A stretch of 9,553 nucleotides of DNA from Candidatus Hydrogenedentota bacterium. Lineage in GTDB: Bacteria; Hydrogenedentota; Hydrogenedentia; Hydrogenedentales; SLHB01. Below are positions 1-6,943 of this stretch, in pieces. The notes beneath the pieces were generated by a model that had not been told where the DNA came from, did not search any database, and saw only the letters and a list, made by a program, of their open reading frames with translations. The stretch's first letter is position 1, and each line of letters starts with the position of its first letter. Where the stretch lies: positions 1-9,553 of the forward strand of contig JAKJDA010000085.1 in assembly GCA_022706165.1 (NCBI GenBank), in the 5' to 3' direction. Both the position numbers and the translations under genes were made by a program.

Positions 1-2
1 AC

Positions 3-674
3 GAAGCGCTCCGCGTCGCGCGCGTTTCGAAAGAGACGGGCGTCCTCTGCACGACCGCATTCAAAAAACGCTATGCCACGGCTTACAGCCGCGCGAAGGA
101 ATGGCTGGCAACGTTCGATCCGAAGGATTTGTATTCCATATCCATCGATTACGCGTCCGCGCAATACCCGAATGCCGACGAGGCCTCGTCGTTTTTGCTC
201 GATTTTGCAATACATGCCATCGATCTGATCGGGCATCTTTTTGGCGACGTCGCGGAAGTCTTTTGCTTCAACAAAGGCATGGACGCGTACGCCGTCAGCT
301 TGCGCTTCGCCAACGGCGCGACGGGATCGATGAACTTGACCGACGGACGATCTTTTGGCGTGCCGACCGAAGAGGTCGAGATCACCGTGCGCGGCGGCAA
401 CTTCATGACGATCCACAATTCGTCCGCGTGGCGCATCACGGAAAATGGCGCGCCTGCCGAATGGCGAGAGCCGCCGACCTTTGTCAGCGGCGGCGACAGC
501 GGCAACGACACGGGCCACCTCGCGGAGATCGTCGATTTTCTCGCCGCCATCCGTGAAGGGCGCAGCACCCGATCGAACATCTACGAGAGCTACAAATCCA
601 TGCTGCTCTACGAGGCGATCAAGACTTCCGCCGCACAAGGCGCGGCGATACGCATCGCATACGAGGCCGTCTGA
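3..674 (+). CDS. Gfo/Idh/MocA family oxidoreductase, C-terminal part (5' end outside window)
   Basis: The open frame enters from the left edge and gives 223 visible residues ending at TGA 672-674. The N-terminal Rossmann NAD(P)-binding domain and the EKP motif lie outside the window, so only the C-terminal alpha/beta domain is seen. Its hallmark is at visible residues 67-74 (DFAIHAID). The Asp67-x3-His71 pair corresponds to the catalytic Asp/His of inositol dehydrogenase-like enzymes. Further support is the small-side-chain strand at 104-110 (NGATGSM), and the closing helices (GHLAEIVDFLAAIREGR at 171-187, then YKSMLLYEAIKTSA), both standard for the family. Family members oxidise or reduce sugars, inositols and amino sugars with NAD(P), usually in the cytoplasm. 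The substrate cannot be told from this part. The gene converges on a secreted beta-helix gene, which suits a role in sugar catabolism. A TTG inside the frame at 129 is not taken as the start because family-like sequence continues upstream of it. Confidence 0.9.
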   Translation, partial: EALRVARVSKETGVLCTTAFKKRYATAYSRAKEWLATFDPKDLYSISIDYASAQYPNADEASSFLLDFAIHAIDLIGHLFGDVAEVFCFNKGMDAYAVSLRFANGATGSMNLTDGRSFGVPTEEVEITVRGGNFMTIHNSSAWRITENGAPAEWREPPTFVSGGDSGNDTGHLAEIVDFLAAIREGRSTRSNIYESYKSMLLYEAIKTSAAQGAAIRIAYEAV

Positions 675-751
675 CGCTTTGGCTGGCGCCCGATTTTCGG
701 AGGGGGAAGCCTCCAGGGACGGAAAGGGCGCGCATTGGCAGAACCACAAAC

Positions 752-767
752 GCTTCACGGTTGAAGC
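752..767 (-). terminator. Candidate terminator hairpin for the beta-helix gene
   Basis: A perfect 6-bp stem (GCTTCA / TGAAGC, 4-base loop) lies 33 bases beyond the stop of the minus-strand beta-helix gene. Read on the minus strand it is followed by GTTTGTGG, a weak T-rich tract. On the plus strand no T run follows, so it would serve the leftward gene only. A second weak dyad (GGAGG at 699-703 with CCTCC at 710-714) lies closer to the end of the oxidoreductase gene. The rest of the 126-base convergent gap shows nothing recognisable. Confidence 0.35.
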
Positions 768-800
768 ACTATGCCTGGACGCGAGACGCCGCCTCTTCGT

Positions 801-2705
801 TCACTCCTTACGCCGCGGATCGACCGAAAACGCCACGCCCGCCGGAGGCGCTTGACTAAAGGGGCCTGCTTCGAATAGGCCGGATCGCCGCGCGCGCCCA
901 AAGAAATCGGCCGTCAGCACGTCTTTGGCCGGAGCGGCGCCGGGCAAGATTTCGGGGAGATCGGGAAACGTGGCCGGCAGCGCGACGCTCGAGGTCATCG
1001 TAAGCAGGAGCTTTTCGCGATCGAACTCCACGGCGATCTCGGCCGTCTTGGAATGCGTATCTTGCCCCTTGGCCTGCCATGCGGCGAGGTCCATCTCCTC
1101 GGGCTTGACATCGAACTCCCCTTCGCGGAACGGCAAAGACCCTTTTGCGACGTCGATGACGTTGAAGTCGGAGCATGTCGTCGCGTTGGGCCTGAAGACG
1201 GCCACGGGGTATCCCGTCAGGACATTGCCGTACGCGCGGTGGTGGTTCTGGAAGGGCGGGTTGAGGCGCATGGGATTGCCGGGGTTGAAGTGAATGGCCG
1301 ATCCGGAACCATGGACGATCAGGTTCTGCATGACCATGAGTCGCTCGGCGTCGTGTTGATAGACTCCGTTGCTGGCCGAGTTGATGACGATGTTGTTGTC
1401 CACCAGGTTGATTTCCTTTGTGATCTCCACAAAGATGGCGCCCAGGTGATCGCCGCCCGTGTTGGCGACCAGGTTTTGCGTAATCCGCGAGTTGAGGATT
1501 TCGCCGTCAAGCCAGATGCCGGGGCCGTGAGGCGTGTCCAGCACGGCGTTGCGGCGCACCAACGAGTGCTCCGTCCGGTGAATCTTGATGCCGGCCGACT
1601 CATAGTGTTGCATGATGGGCATCGTGGCGCACCGGACGATGAGATTGTCTTCCACGAGCATGTGGACATTGCCCATGTTATGCCATGCCGATATCGACGA
1701 GACGCCGCAGTCGTGGATGTAGTTTCGACGCACAACGTGATAGCCCTGCGCCTCGCCGACGCCCAGCGACCACCACTGCCCGCCGAGATCGACGCCCAAG
1801 GTGTTGGCGTGGCCGATCTCGCAGTCTTCGATGATCCAGTGATGCCCGCGCATGGCGCTGACCAGGCCGCGTTGCGGCGGCGGAATCGGCACGCCGTTTC
1901 CGCTGTGGAACATCTTGAGGCCCTTGATGCGGATATAGTTCAAGTACGGCGTGACAGGGGCAAAGACTTGTTCCCGCGTGGTGATCTCGATCATGCGCCC
2001 GGAGGGCTCGGCATCGTTGGGCAGGCGGACATGAACGCGCATGCCGTTGTCCTCCACCCAAAAACGGCCGGGCGCGGCGGCAAGCGCGCCGAACTCGCCC
2101 ACCTGTTCGAGCGGCGATCCGTCCACAAAGATCTGCCCGCGCCTCCATTCGAACGAGGGATAAAACTTCCAATCGGTCTGATTGGTCTGCGAAGGGAAAT
2201 TCGGCAAGGCGAAAACATTGGCCCCTTCGAACATGCGCGACGTCAGATCGGCCTCCCACGTCGTCACGGAGCCCAAAGTCATGTACTGCGTCTTGCGCCA
2301 TGCGGGCGTCCAGACGTCGGATCCCTTCAAGACGACTTCTTCGCCAGGCGCGGCCTCGTAGGAAATCATGGCGTCGGGACCGGCGCCGCCGCGGACCGGC
2401 TTCACCCATTCGCGGTAGACGCCCGCGTGGATGACGACGCGATCGCCGGGCTGCAACTCCTGAGCCGCGCGCGCGATGGTCTTCCAGGGACGGCGCTCGG
2501 AACCTTTGTTCGCATCGGAGGCATGGCGCGCGTTCTGCGCCACATGAAACGTTCGCTTGAAGGCGAGCGGCTTCTCCCAGGTGTCGAACACCGAGCCGTC
2601 GGGCAGCTTGGCCGTCTCAAAGTCGGCCGCGTTGACGCTCCACGCCGCCACAAGGCACCCAAGCGCCGCAAGCCCCCGTCGCGTCCAATCCCCTACGTAT
2701 CGCAT
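801..2705 (-). CDS. Secreted right-handed parallel beta-helix protein (pectate-lyase-like superfamily)
   Basis: The product is 634 residues. The start is ATG at 2705-2703, chosen because AAGGAGG lies 8 bases upstream and a signal peptide begins there: basic n-region, hydrophobic GLAALGCLVAAWS, likely cut after VNA near residue 26. The frame stays open for a further 73 codons upstream but that stretch is not protein-like. Residues 53-130 match the usual entry module of secreted beta-helix proteins (RPWKTIARAAQELQPGDRVV, then GVYREWV and an APGEEVVLKGS strand). Residues about 288-475 hold about seven coils of 20-25 residues, each with an Asn- or Asp-bearing turn (IIEDCEIGHAN, VVRRNYIHDCG, MLVEDNLIVRC, LVRRNAVLDT, ITQNLVANTGG, LVDNNIVINS, MVMQNLIVHGS). 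Such proteins are polysaccharide lyases, hydrolases or glycan-binding proteins. I cannot assign a CAZy family or name catalytic residues. It follows a secreted glycosidase-like gene on the same strand, 155 bases downstream, and may be co-transcribed with it. Confidence 0.85.
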   Translation of the reverse strand: MRYVGDWTRRGLAALGCLVAAWSVNAADFETAKLPDGSVFDTWEKPLAFKRTFHVAQNARHASDANKGSERRPWKTIARAAQELQPGDRVVIHAGVYREWVKPVRGGAGPDAMISYEAAPGEEVVLKGSDVWTPAWRKTQYMTLGSVTTWEADLTSRMFEGANVFALPNFPSQTNQTDWKFYPSFEWRRGQIFVDGSPLEQVGEFGALAAAPGRFWVEDNGMRVHVRLPNDAEPSGRMIEITTREQVFAPVTPYLNYIRIKGLKMFHSGNGVPIPPPQRGLVSAMRGHHWIIEDCEIGHANTLGVDLGGQWWSLGVGEAQGYHVVRRNYIHDCGVSSISAWHNMGNVHMLVEDNLIVRCATMPIMQHYESAGIKIHRTEHSLVRRNAVLDTPHGPGIWLDGEILNSRITQNLVANTGGDHLGAIFVEITKEINLVDNNIVINSASNGVYQHDAERLMVMQNLIVHGSGSAIHFNPGNPMRLNPPFQNHHRAYGNVLTGYPVAVFRPNATTCSDFNVIDVAKGSLPFREGEFDVKPEEMDLAAWQAKGQDTHSKTAEIAVEFDREKLLLTMTSSVALPATFPDLPEILPGAAPAKDVLTADFFGRARRSGLFEAGPFSQAPPAGVAFSVDPRRKE

Positions 2706-2713
2706 GTCGCCTC

Positions 2714-2720
2714 CCTCCTT
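2714..2720 (-). promoter_or_regulatory. Ribosome binding site that sets the beta-helix start
   Basis: AAGGAGG on the minus strand is a full Shine-Dalgarno match placed 8 bases before ATG at 2705. It decides against the longer open frame that reaches 2924. The gap between the two leftward genes (2706-2860) shows no convincing hairpin, so read-through from the upstream gene is possible. Confidence 0.75.
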
Positions 2721-2860
2721 CCGGATTGCGTCCCCGCGCCGCCGAGGTCGCCGCCTCCGCCCAAACCGTGTGTCGATGCAACATCCTTGCGCCGGGAACC
2801 CAAACACATAGCGGTCAGATCGCGAGTCGGAAAACGCTGGGCCGCGCAACGTTCCGAAGA

Positions 2861-4540
2861 CTATTGGGATCGCGCCGCCCGCCGTCGCGTCAACCATCCT
2901 GCCAGCAAGAGCGCCAGCGCGCACGGAACGGTTTGCAGCGGCATCGAAACGGGGCTTGCCGCGTCGTACGGATCGGTCCCTAGAGATTGTTCCGTGCGAT
3001 CGGAGCGTCCATCGCCATCGGAATCCAGGTCAAGGTAGTTGGGAACGCCGTCGCCGTCGATGTCTTCCGCGCCTTCAATTATGTCGAGAATGCCGTCGTA
3101 GTCGCTATCGGGGTTGGGGGCTCCGGCGAAATACACGCCCGTCTTGAACTTGAACAGGTCGCCTGTGCCGCCGGGGAGATCGATCGTCAAGCGGTATTGG
3201 ACGCCGCCGAGATGCTCCAGCGGCACGTCTTCGACTTCGCCAGTGAGTCGACTGAGGCGTTGCAGCGCCGTGATGCCGGAGCTGCCGAAATCGAAGGTCA
3301 TTTGAATGCGCTGGGCCGTTTGGTCGGCGGTCGCCGTCGGCGAACTCAGGCTATTGAGGACCATGAAATGGGGTTCATCGGGATAGCTGGGATGCGAGAA
3401 CGACGGGTCCAGGGGCTTGAACATTCCAAGAATGACACTGCCGGGGTTGCCGTTGTTTTCTGTGCCGAGGTTTGTGGCGGTGATGGCCGTGATATACGGA
3501 CATGAACCGACTTGCCATTCCGCGCAGTCTGTTGGCAGTGGAATCTTACTGCCGTTTGGACGTTGGCCCAAGACGAACCGCACATCGGCGCTCAGTAAAT
3601 GCGTGAGGGCCGGGCCAAGGTTCAGTGCCTGCCTATTCGTCTCCGCCATCAGCGGAAAGAGCGCTGTGGGCGAGGTATCGCCGAGCCCGTCGAACAAGAT
3701 AGGATTCAAGTCCGTCGCATTGGGTGAGTTATAGAAGAAGGCCGTCAGGTAGGTGAAACCAAAAGCAAGCCCTGAGAACACGTCGAGGCGCAGTTCAGAC
3801 TCTGACACCGTATGGTTCTGGATCAGCTGATTGCCTCCCCATGTTTGCAGGTATTTGCCATAGGGAATGGGGTGTGCGCCAGTCCCGTCGTTGCCTCGCA
3901 AGGCGCGAAGGCGCTCCTTGGCCATCGCCGCGTAGAGGAGTGTTGGACTACCGCCATGCACAAAGAATTCAAGCCCATTGAAACAATACAGGTCAAACAT
4001 CAGCAGATCCGGCTGTGCCGTCGACATATAATGCTGAAACTGGGCATCCGTCCAGGGTGCGCCATTTTGGTTTGTGAACGACAGCGTATTGGGATACTGT
4101 GCCCGCCAAGAGGTGAGGAAATTCGTTGCGGTTTGTAGGTTTGTCGGATCGGTAAGATCTTGCTCGTCCCCGTATTGCAGGCTCACGAGATTGTCGACAT
4201 AGGGCAATTGATCAGTTGCCAGACCTCCCCACCCTGCTCGGCCCCATGGGATGCCGGGAACCGGCCCAAAAGTCGATGCAGCATCAAAGGTTTCGCCAAT
4301 AGCGATTGCGGCCGTGAAGTTCGATTGTGCCCAGGTATCGCGATTGAATGACGGCATCTGAGCAGGGAAGAACCAGGCATTAATTTGCAGCCCTCGGTCG
4401 AGCAGGATTCTATGGCCGCGCCCGAGTTCTGCCGCGCAGGCGGAATTGGCGCCCGAAATGGTCAGTAAGCAGGCAAAAATAAGCAGTAAACAAAAGGGCT
4501 TTGTGCAGACGACGTGTGGTTTTGCGACGACGTGAAACAT
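2861..4540 (-). CDS. Secreted glycosidase-like protein with thrombospondin type 3 repeat and C-terminal hydrophobic/Arg tail
   Basis: The product is 559 residues. The start is ATG 4540-4538, preceded by GGAGG at 4 bases. A TTG ten codons upstream lacks a ribosome site. Residues 1-37 are a long signal peptide (hydrophobic FCLLLIFACLLTISG, probable cut after ACAA). There is no good lipobox. Residues about 50-320 look like a TIM-barrel glycosidase: an early strand INAWFFP (53-59), an acidic strand end at 121-127 (LQYGDEQD), LLMFDLYCFNG at 179-189, and a late segment LRLDVFSGLAFGFTYLTAFFYN at 250-271 typical of secreted glycosidases. A possible beta-sandwich follows at 320-470. Residues 476-526 carry Asp-rich calcium-binding type 3 repeats (DSDYDG, DIDGDG, DSDGDG). 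The last 29 residues have a hydrophobic stretch and TRRRAARSQ, the layout of PEP-CTERM or MYXO-CTERM sorting tails but without their exact motifs. I cannot name the family or confirm catalytic residues. Parts of the gene are notably less GC-rich than its neighbours. Confidence 0.75.
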   Translation of the reverse strand: MFHVVAKPHVVCTKPFCLLLIFACLLTISGANSACAAELGRGHRILLDRGLQINAWFFPAQMPSFNRDTWAQSNFTAAIAIGETFDAASTFGPVPGIPWGRAGWGGLATDQLPYVDNLVSLQYGDEQDLTDPTNLQTATNFLTSWRAQYPNTLSFTNQNGAPWTDAQFQHYMSTAQPDLLMFDLYCFNGLEFFVHGGSPTLLYAAMAKERLRALRGNDGTGAHPIPYGKYLQTWGGNQLIQNHTVSESELRLDVFSGLAFGFTYLTAFFYNSPNATDLNPILFDGLGDTSPTALFPLMAETNRQALNLGPALTHLLSADVRFVLGQRPNGSKIPLPTDCAEWQVGSCPYITAITATNLGTENNGNPGSVILGMFKPLDPSFSHPSYPDEPHFMVLNSLSSPTATADQTAQRIQMTFDFGSSGITALQRLSRLTGEVEDVPLEHLGGVQYRLTIDLPGGTGDLFKFKTGVYFAGAPNPDSDYDGILDIIEGAEDIDGDGVPNYLDLDSDGDGRSDRTEQSLGTDPYDAASPVSMPLQTVPCALALLLAGWLTRRRAARSQ

Positions 4541-4556
4541 GTTCCCTCCGGATGGA

Positions 4557-4570
4557 TTGCTATTTCGCAA
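4557..4570. promoter_or_regulatory. Candidate operator, TTGC-N6-GCAA dyad (left copy)
   Basis: The plus strand reads TTGCTATTTCGCAA, with the dyad extending one base further each side (ATTGC / GCAAT). Read on the minus strand it is TTGCGAAATAGCAA, which matches the second dyad at 4667-4680 at 11 of 14 positions. It lies between the candidate promoter and the start of the secreted gene, a place where a bound repressor would block transcription. The size and symmetry fit a dimeric helix-turn-helix regulator. The regulator itself is not in the window. Confidence 0.4.
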
Positions 4571-4580
4571 TGCAAGTGGG

Positions 4581-4593
4581 TGTCATTATGACA
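4581..4593. promoter_or_regulatory. Perfect 13-base palindrome over the -10 region of the secreted gene
   Basis: TGTCAT-T-ATGACA is a perfect inverted repeat with a single central base. On the minus strand it contains the candidate extended -10 of the leftward gene. A protein bound here would compete directly with RNA polymerase. It does not resemble the TTGC-N6-GCAA dyads, so it could be the site of a different regulator, or a chance palindrome. Confidence 0.35.
4585..4593 (-). promoter_or_regulatory. Candidate extended -10 promoter for the leftward secreted gene
   Basis: On the minus strand the sequence is TGT followed by CATAAT, matching the extended -10 form (TGn then a 5-of-6 match to TATAAT). 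No good -35 hexamer is found at the proper distance, which extended -10 promoters can tolerate. The start ATG lies about 45 bases downstream, leaving a leader with room for the left dyad and the ribosome site. Confidence 0.35.
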
Positions 4594-4666
4594 TGCGCTA
4601 TGTGAAATGCCCTAAAATCTCTGTAGGACGCCTTCTTAGTCTAGGCGGAGTCGTGGGTTTTGTCAA

Positions 4667-4680
4667 TTGCGAATGTGCAA
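4667..4680. promoter_or_regulatory. Candidate operator, TTGC-N6-GCAA dyad (right copy)
   Basis: TTGCGAATGTGCAA has the same half-sites as the dyad at 4557-4570, and both share ATTGCGAA-N3-GCAA when the left copy is read on the minus strand. The two centres are 110 bases apart, close to a whole number of helical turns (about 10.5). The copy overlaps the -35 candidate of the GH42 gene, a typical repressor position. Confidence 0.4.
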
Positions 4681-4694
4681 CAATGCTGTAAGAT
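4667..4694 (+). promoter_or_regulatory. Candidate sigma-70-like promoter for the GH42 gene
   Basis: TTGCGA at 4667-4672 and TAAGAT at 4689-4694 are 16 bases apart and lie about 43 bases upstream of the ATG. The two hexamers each match the consensus at four positions or so. The -35 box lies inside the right-hand TTGC-N6-GCAA dyad. Confidence 0.35.
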
Positions 4695-4736
4695 GTCGGC
4701 AGTTTGTGTGTTGCGCGATGAGGAAGGAGTCGAGTC

Positions 4737-6884
4737 ATGAGCGTTTTGCCATTCATGCTGTTTGGGGCGCAGTACTATCGGGCGCCGACGCCGTTGCGCG
4801 AGGATTGGGCGCGTGATATGCAGCAGTTCAAGGAGCACGGGTTCAACACCTTGAAGTTCTGGGCGCAGTGGCGCTGGAACAACCCGCGGGAAGGGGCGTT
4901 TGTCTTCGACGATCTGGACGAGTTGATGGATCTCGCGGCGAAGAGCGGCCTCAAGGTCATCATCAATGTCCTGTTCGATTGCGCGCCGGCGTGGCTGTTT
5001 CGGAAGGACTACGATGTGCGCATGCTGACGGCGGATGGGCGTCGGCTGGGTCCGTGGGCGAGCCCTTCGCGGCAGACTGGCGGCGCGCCGGGGCCGTGTT
5101 TGAATCATCCCGAAGCGCGCCAGTATCGCCTGGCGTTTCTTGCCGCGACGGTGGCGCGCTATGCGGATCATCCGGCGTTGCTTGTCTGGGATACGTGGAA
5201 CGAGCCCGAACTCAACGGCAGCGTGATGAGGACGCCGCGCATCGAGGATATGCTCTGCCACTGCGAGCATTGCCGTCGCGCCTTGATACAATGGCTTCTC
5301 ACGCGGCATGGCTCCCTCGATGCCATCAATCGGCGTTGGGCGCGAAACTACCAACGGATCGACGAACTCGAATTGCCGGTCTGCCCCGGCGCCTACCTGG
5401 ACTTCGTCGATTTTCGCCAGTTCCAGACGCATGTCATAACCGAAGAACAGCGCCGGCGTTATGAAATCGCCAAGGAACACGACCGCGTCCACCCGGTGAT
5501 GTGTCACACGGTGCCCATGCCGTTGCTGAACCCGGTGACGTGTTGCGCGGATGAGTGGGCGTTGACCCCCTGGAGCGATTGGGTGGGCAACACGGCCGGG
5601 TGCGTTCCCGAATCGGCCGATATCCTTTTTTCTTCCGGCAAGGGCCGCCCGGCTATCTGTTCTGAAATTCATGCCTTGCCGGGCATTGGCCTCATGCGCC
5701 CCAAACCGCTCGACATGGCCGAGTGCAAGCGGTATATCTTCACGCCGTTGGCGCACGGCATCAAGGGCTTCGTTTTCTGGCAATACCGGCCCGAACGCCT
5801 CGGGGCCGAATCGCCCGCATGGGGATTGACCCGGCCCGATGGGTCCCCCACGCCTTGGCTCGAGCACTTTGCGAAGCTGAATCGCGTGCTGCAGGAGGAC
5901 GAGAATTTTTACCTGAACGCCCAACCGACCGGCCCAGAAGTCGGCCTTCTGTACGATCCGGCCAACCACGTGCTTGCGTGGTGCGCGCAGGGCAGTTTCG
6001 AGATTCACGACGCGGCGGTATTCGGCGCCTATCGCGCGCTGTTCGAGGCGAATTTCCGCGTGCGTTTTGTGCGCCCCGAAGACCTGCCCGGCGAGAACGG
6101 ATCCTTGAGCAACCTGCGAACGATTGTTTTCCCGTTTCCCTATGCACTCGAACGCGCCACCGCGGAAGGGCTGCGGAAATGGGTTGCAGACGGCGGCGGC
6201 TTGATTGGCGAGGCGTTTTTTGCGGATTTTGATCTCGGTTCCGGATTGCATAGCGTGATAACGCCCGGCCACAGCCTGTCGGAGGTCTTCGGCGCGGTCG
6301 AGGGGATTGGCATGCCGTATCACGCCGCGATCCACGTCCCCCCGCAGGCCCAAGATGTGGCGCCGGAGAGCCTGGGACCGAAAATGCGCACGACAAAGGA
6401 CCTGCCGGGGCTTGCAACGGGGCACGCCGCGCACGGATACCTAACGCGCACGCCTCTGGCGCCGTCGACCGCCCAGGCGCTTGCCGCCTTCGACGACGGC
6501 GCGCCGGCGATCGCGGTCAACGCATTCGGTGCGGGCAAGGCCGTTCTTTGCGGAACGCTGCTGACGGCGGCGGCTTCGCGCGACGATGCCGCCCGGCGGC
6601 TGTTGCAGGCGCTTGTCGTCTCGCTGGACGATCGTTCCAGGCCGGCGTTTCATGGAGACGGGACGGTGCGAATTGACTTGTTGCAGCGTGGAGACGAAAT
6701 CGCGCTGGCGATCCACAACCTTCGCGATGTTCCTGCGCGCGGTCGCGTGACGGTTCCGGGGATGTCTGCGACGGCGCCGTTGTGCGAAGTGGAGTCGGGG
6801 CGATCGCTAGCGCCATCCTCCGAGAGCGAGGGCTGGGAACTCGCACTCGATGGACACGCCGTGGAGATGTTTCGCCTTACGTAG
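4737..6884 (+). CDS. GH42-type beta-galactosidase, cytoplasmic
   Basis: The product is 715 residues, close to the usual 650-700 for GH42. The start ATG has AAGGAG 7 bases upstream. There is no signal peptide, so it should act in the cytoplasm, hydrolysing terminal beta-galactosides or similar from imported oligosaccharides. Residues 8-385 form the TIM barrel. TWNEPE at 153-158 places the acid/base at Glu156. CSEIHALPG at 308-316 places the likely nucleophile at Glu310. Thermus A4 enzyme uses Glu141 and Glu312. Cys121 and Cys174-x-Cys176-x2-Cys179 (CHCEHC) fit the structural zinc cluster known in that enzyme (Cys106, 150, 152, 155). The stretch after it, HGSLDAINRRW, is also typical. Residues about 398-600 resemble the GH42 middle, amidotransferase-like trimerisation domain (EVGLLYDPANHVLAW), with a small C-terminal beta domain following. 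The gene is divergent from the secreted pair and shares a control region with it. Exact sugar specificity cannot be read from sequence. Confidence 0.88.
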   Translation: MSVLPFMLFGAQYYRAPTPLREDWARDMQQFKEHGFNTLKFWAQWRWNNPREGAFVFDDLDELMDLAAKSGLKVIINVLFDCAPAWLFRKDYDVRMLTADGRRLGPWASPSRQTGGAPGPCLNHPEARQYRLAFLAATVARYADHPALLVWDTWNEPELNGSVMRTPRIEDMLCHCEHCRRALIQWLLTRHGSLDAINRRWARNYQRIDELELPVCPGAYLDFVDFRQFQTHVITEEQRRRYEIAKEHDRVHPVMCHTVPMPLLNPVTCCADEWALTPWSDWVGNTAGCVPESADILFSSGKGRPAICSEIHALPGIGLMRPKPLDMAECKRYIFTPLAHGIKGFVFWQYRPERLGAESPAWGLTRPDGSPTPWLEHFAKLNRVLQEDENFYLNAQPTGPEVGLLYDPANHVLAWCAQGSFEIHDAAVFGAYRALFEANFRVRFVRPEDLPGENGSLSNLRTIVFPFPYALERATAEGLRKWVADGGGLIGEAFFADFDLGSGLHSVITPGHSLSEVFGAVEGIGMPYHAAIHVPPQAQDVAPESLGPKMRTTKDLPGLATGHAAHGYLTRTPLAPSTAQALAAFDDGAPAIAVNAFGAGKAVLCGTLLTAAASRDDAARRLLQALVVSLDDRSRPAFHGDGTVRIDLLQRGDEIALAIHNLRDVPARGRVTVPGMSATAPLCEVESGRSLAPSSESEGWELALDGHAVEMFRLT

Positions 6885-6896
6885 CAGCCCGTTGCA

Positions 6897-6939
6897 AAAG
6901 TCACCGCGGCCTGTGCGAGGCCGCGTGGGCGCAGACTTT
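6897..6939 (+). terminator. Long hairpin after the GH42 gene, possible terminator
   Basis: Thirteen bases past the GH42 stop, AAAGTC (6897-6902) pairs with GACTTT (6934-6939). Inside it CGCGGCCT (6905-6912) pairs perfectly with AGGCCGCG (6918-6925) over a 5-base loop. An alternative register adds CAC/GTG with one bulged C. The stem is strong and well placed to stop GH42 transcription, but only TTT follows the outer stem, so a purely intrinsic terminator is not certain. It could act as a 3' stabilising structure. Confidence 0.45.
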
Positions 6940-6943
6940 CCAG

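Noticed and set aside
675..800. Small gene or RNA between the two convergent left-hand genes
   Set aside because: Only weak dyads are present. The open frame crossing it on the plus strand is a shadow with no start signal.
2706..2924. N-terminal extension of the beta-helix gene to 2924
   Set aside because: The extra 73 codons are Arg/Gly-rich and would bury the signal peptide. A full Shine-Dalgarno site sits before the internal ATG at 2705.
1053..3038. 661-codon plus-strand open frame opposite the beta-helix gene
   Set aside because: It is antisense to a gene with signal peptide, ribosome site and regular beta-helix coils. The translation is low-complexity in Arg, Val, Asp and His, with no domain, as expected from GC-rich codon bias.
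2963..3115. DNA-level tandem repeat in the Asp-rich segment
   Set aside because: The repetition is at protein level (calcium-binding type 3 repeats). The DNA units are too diverged to be a recent tandem duplication.
4641..6434. 597-codon minus-strand open frame opposite the GH42 gene
   Set aside because: The plus strand carries clear GH42 motifs and a ribosome site. The antisense product is Arg/Gln-rich without any recognisable domain.
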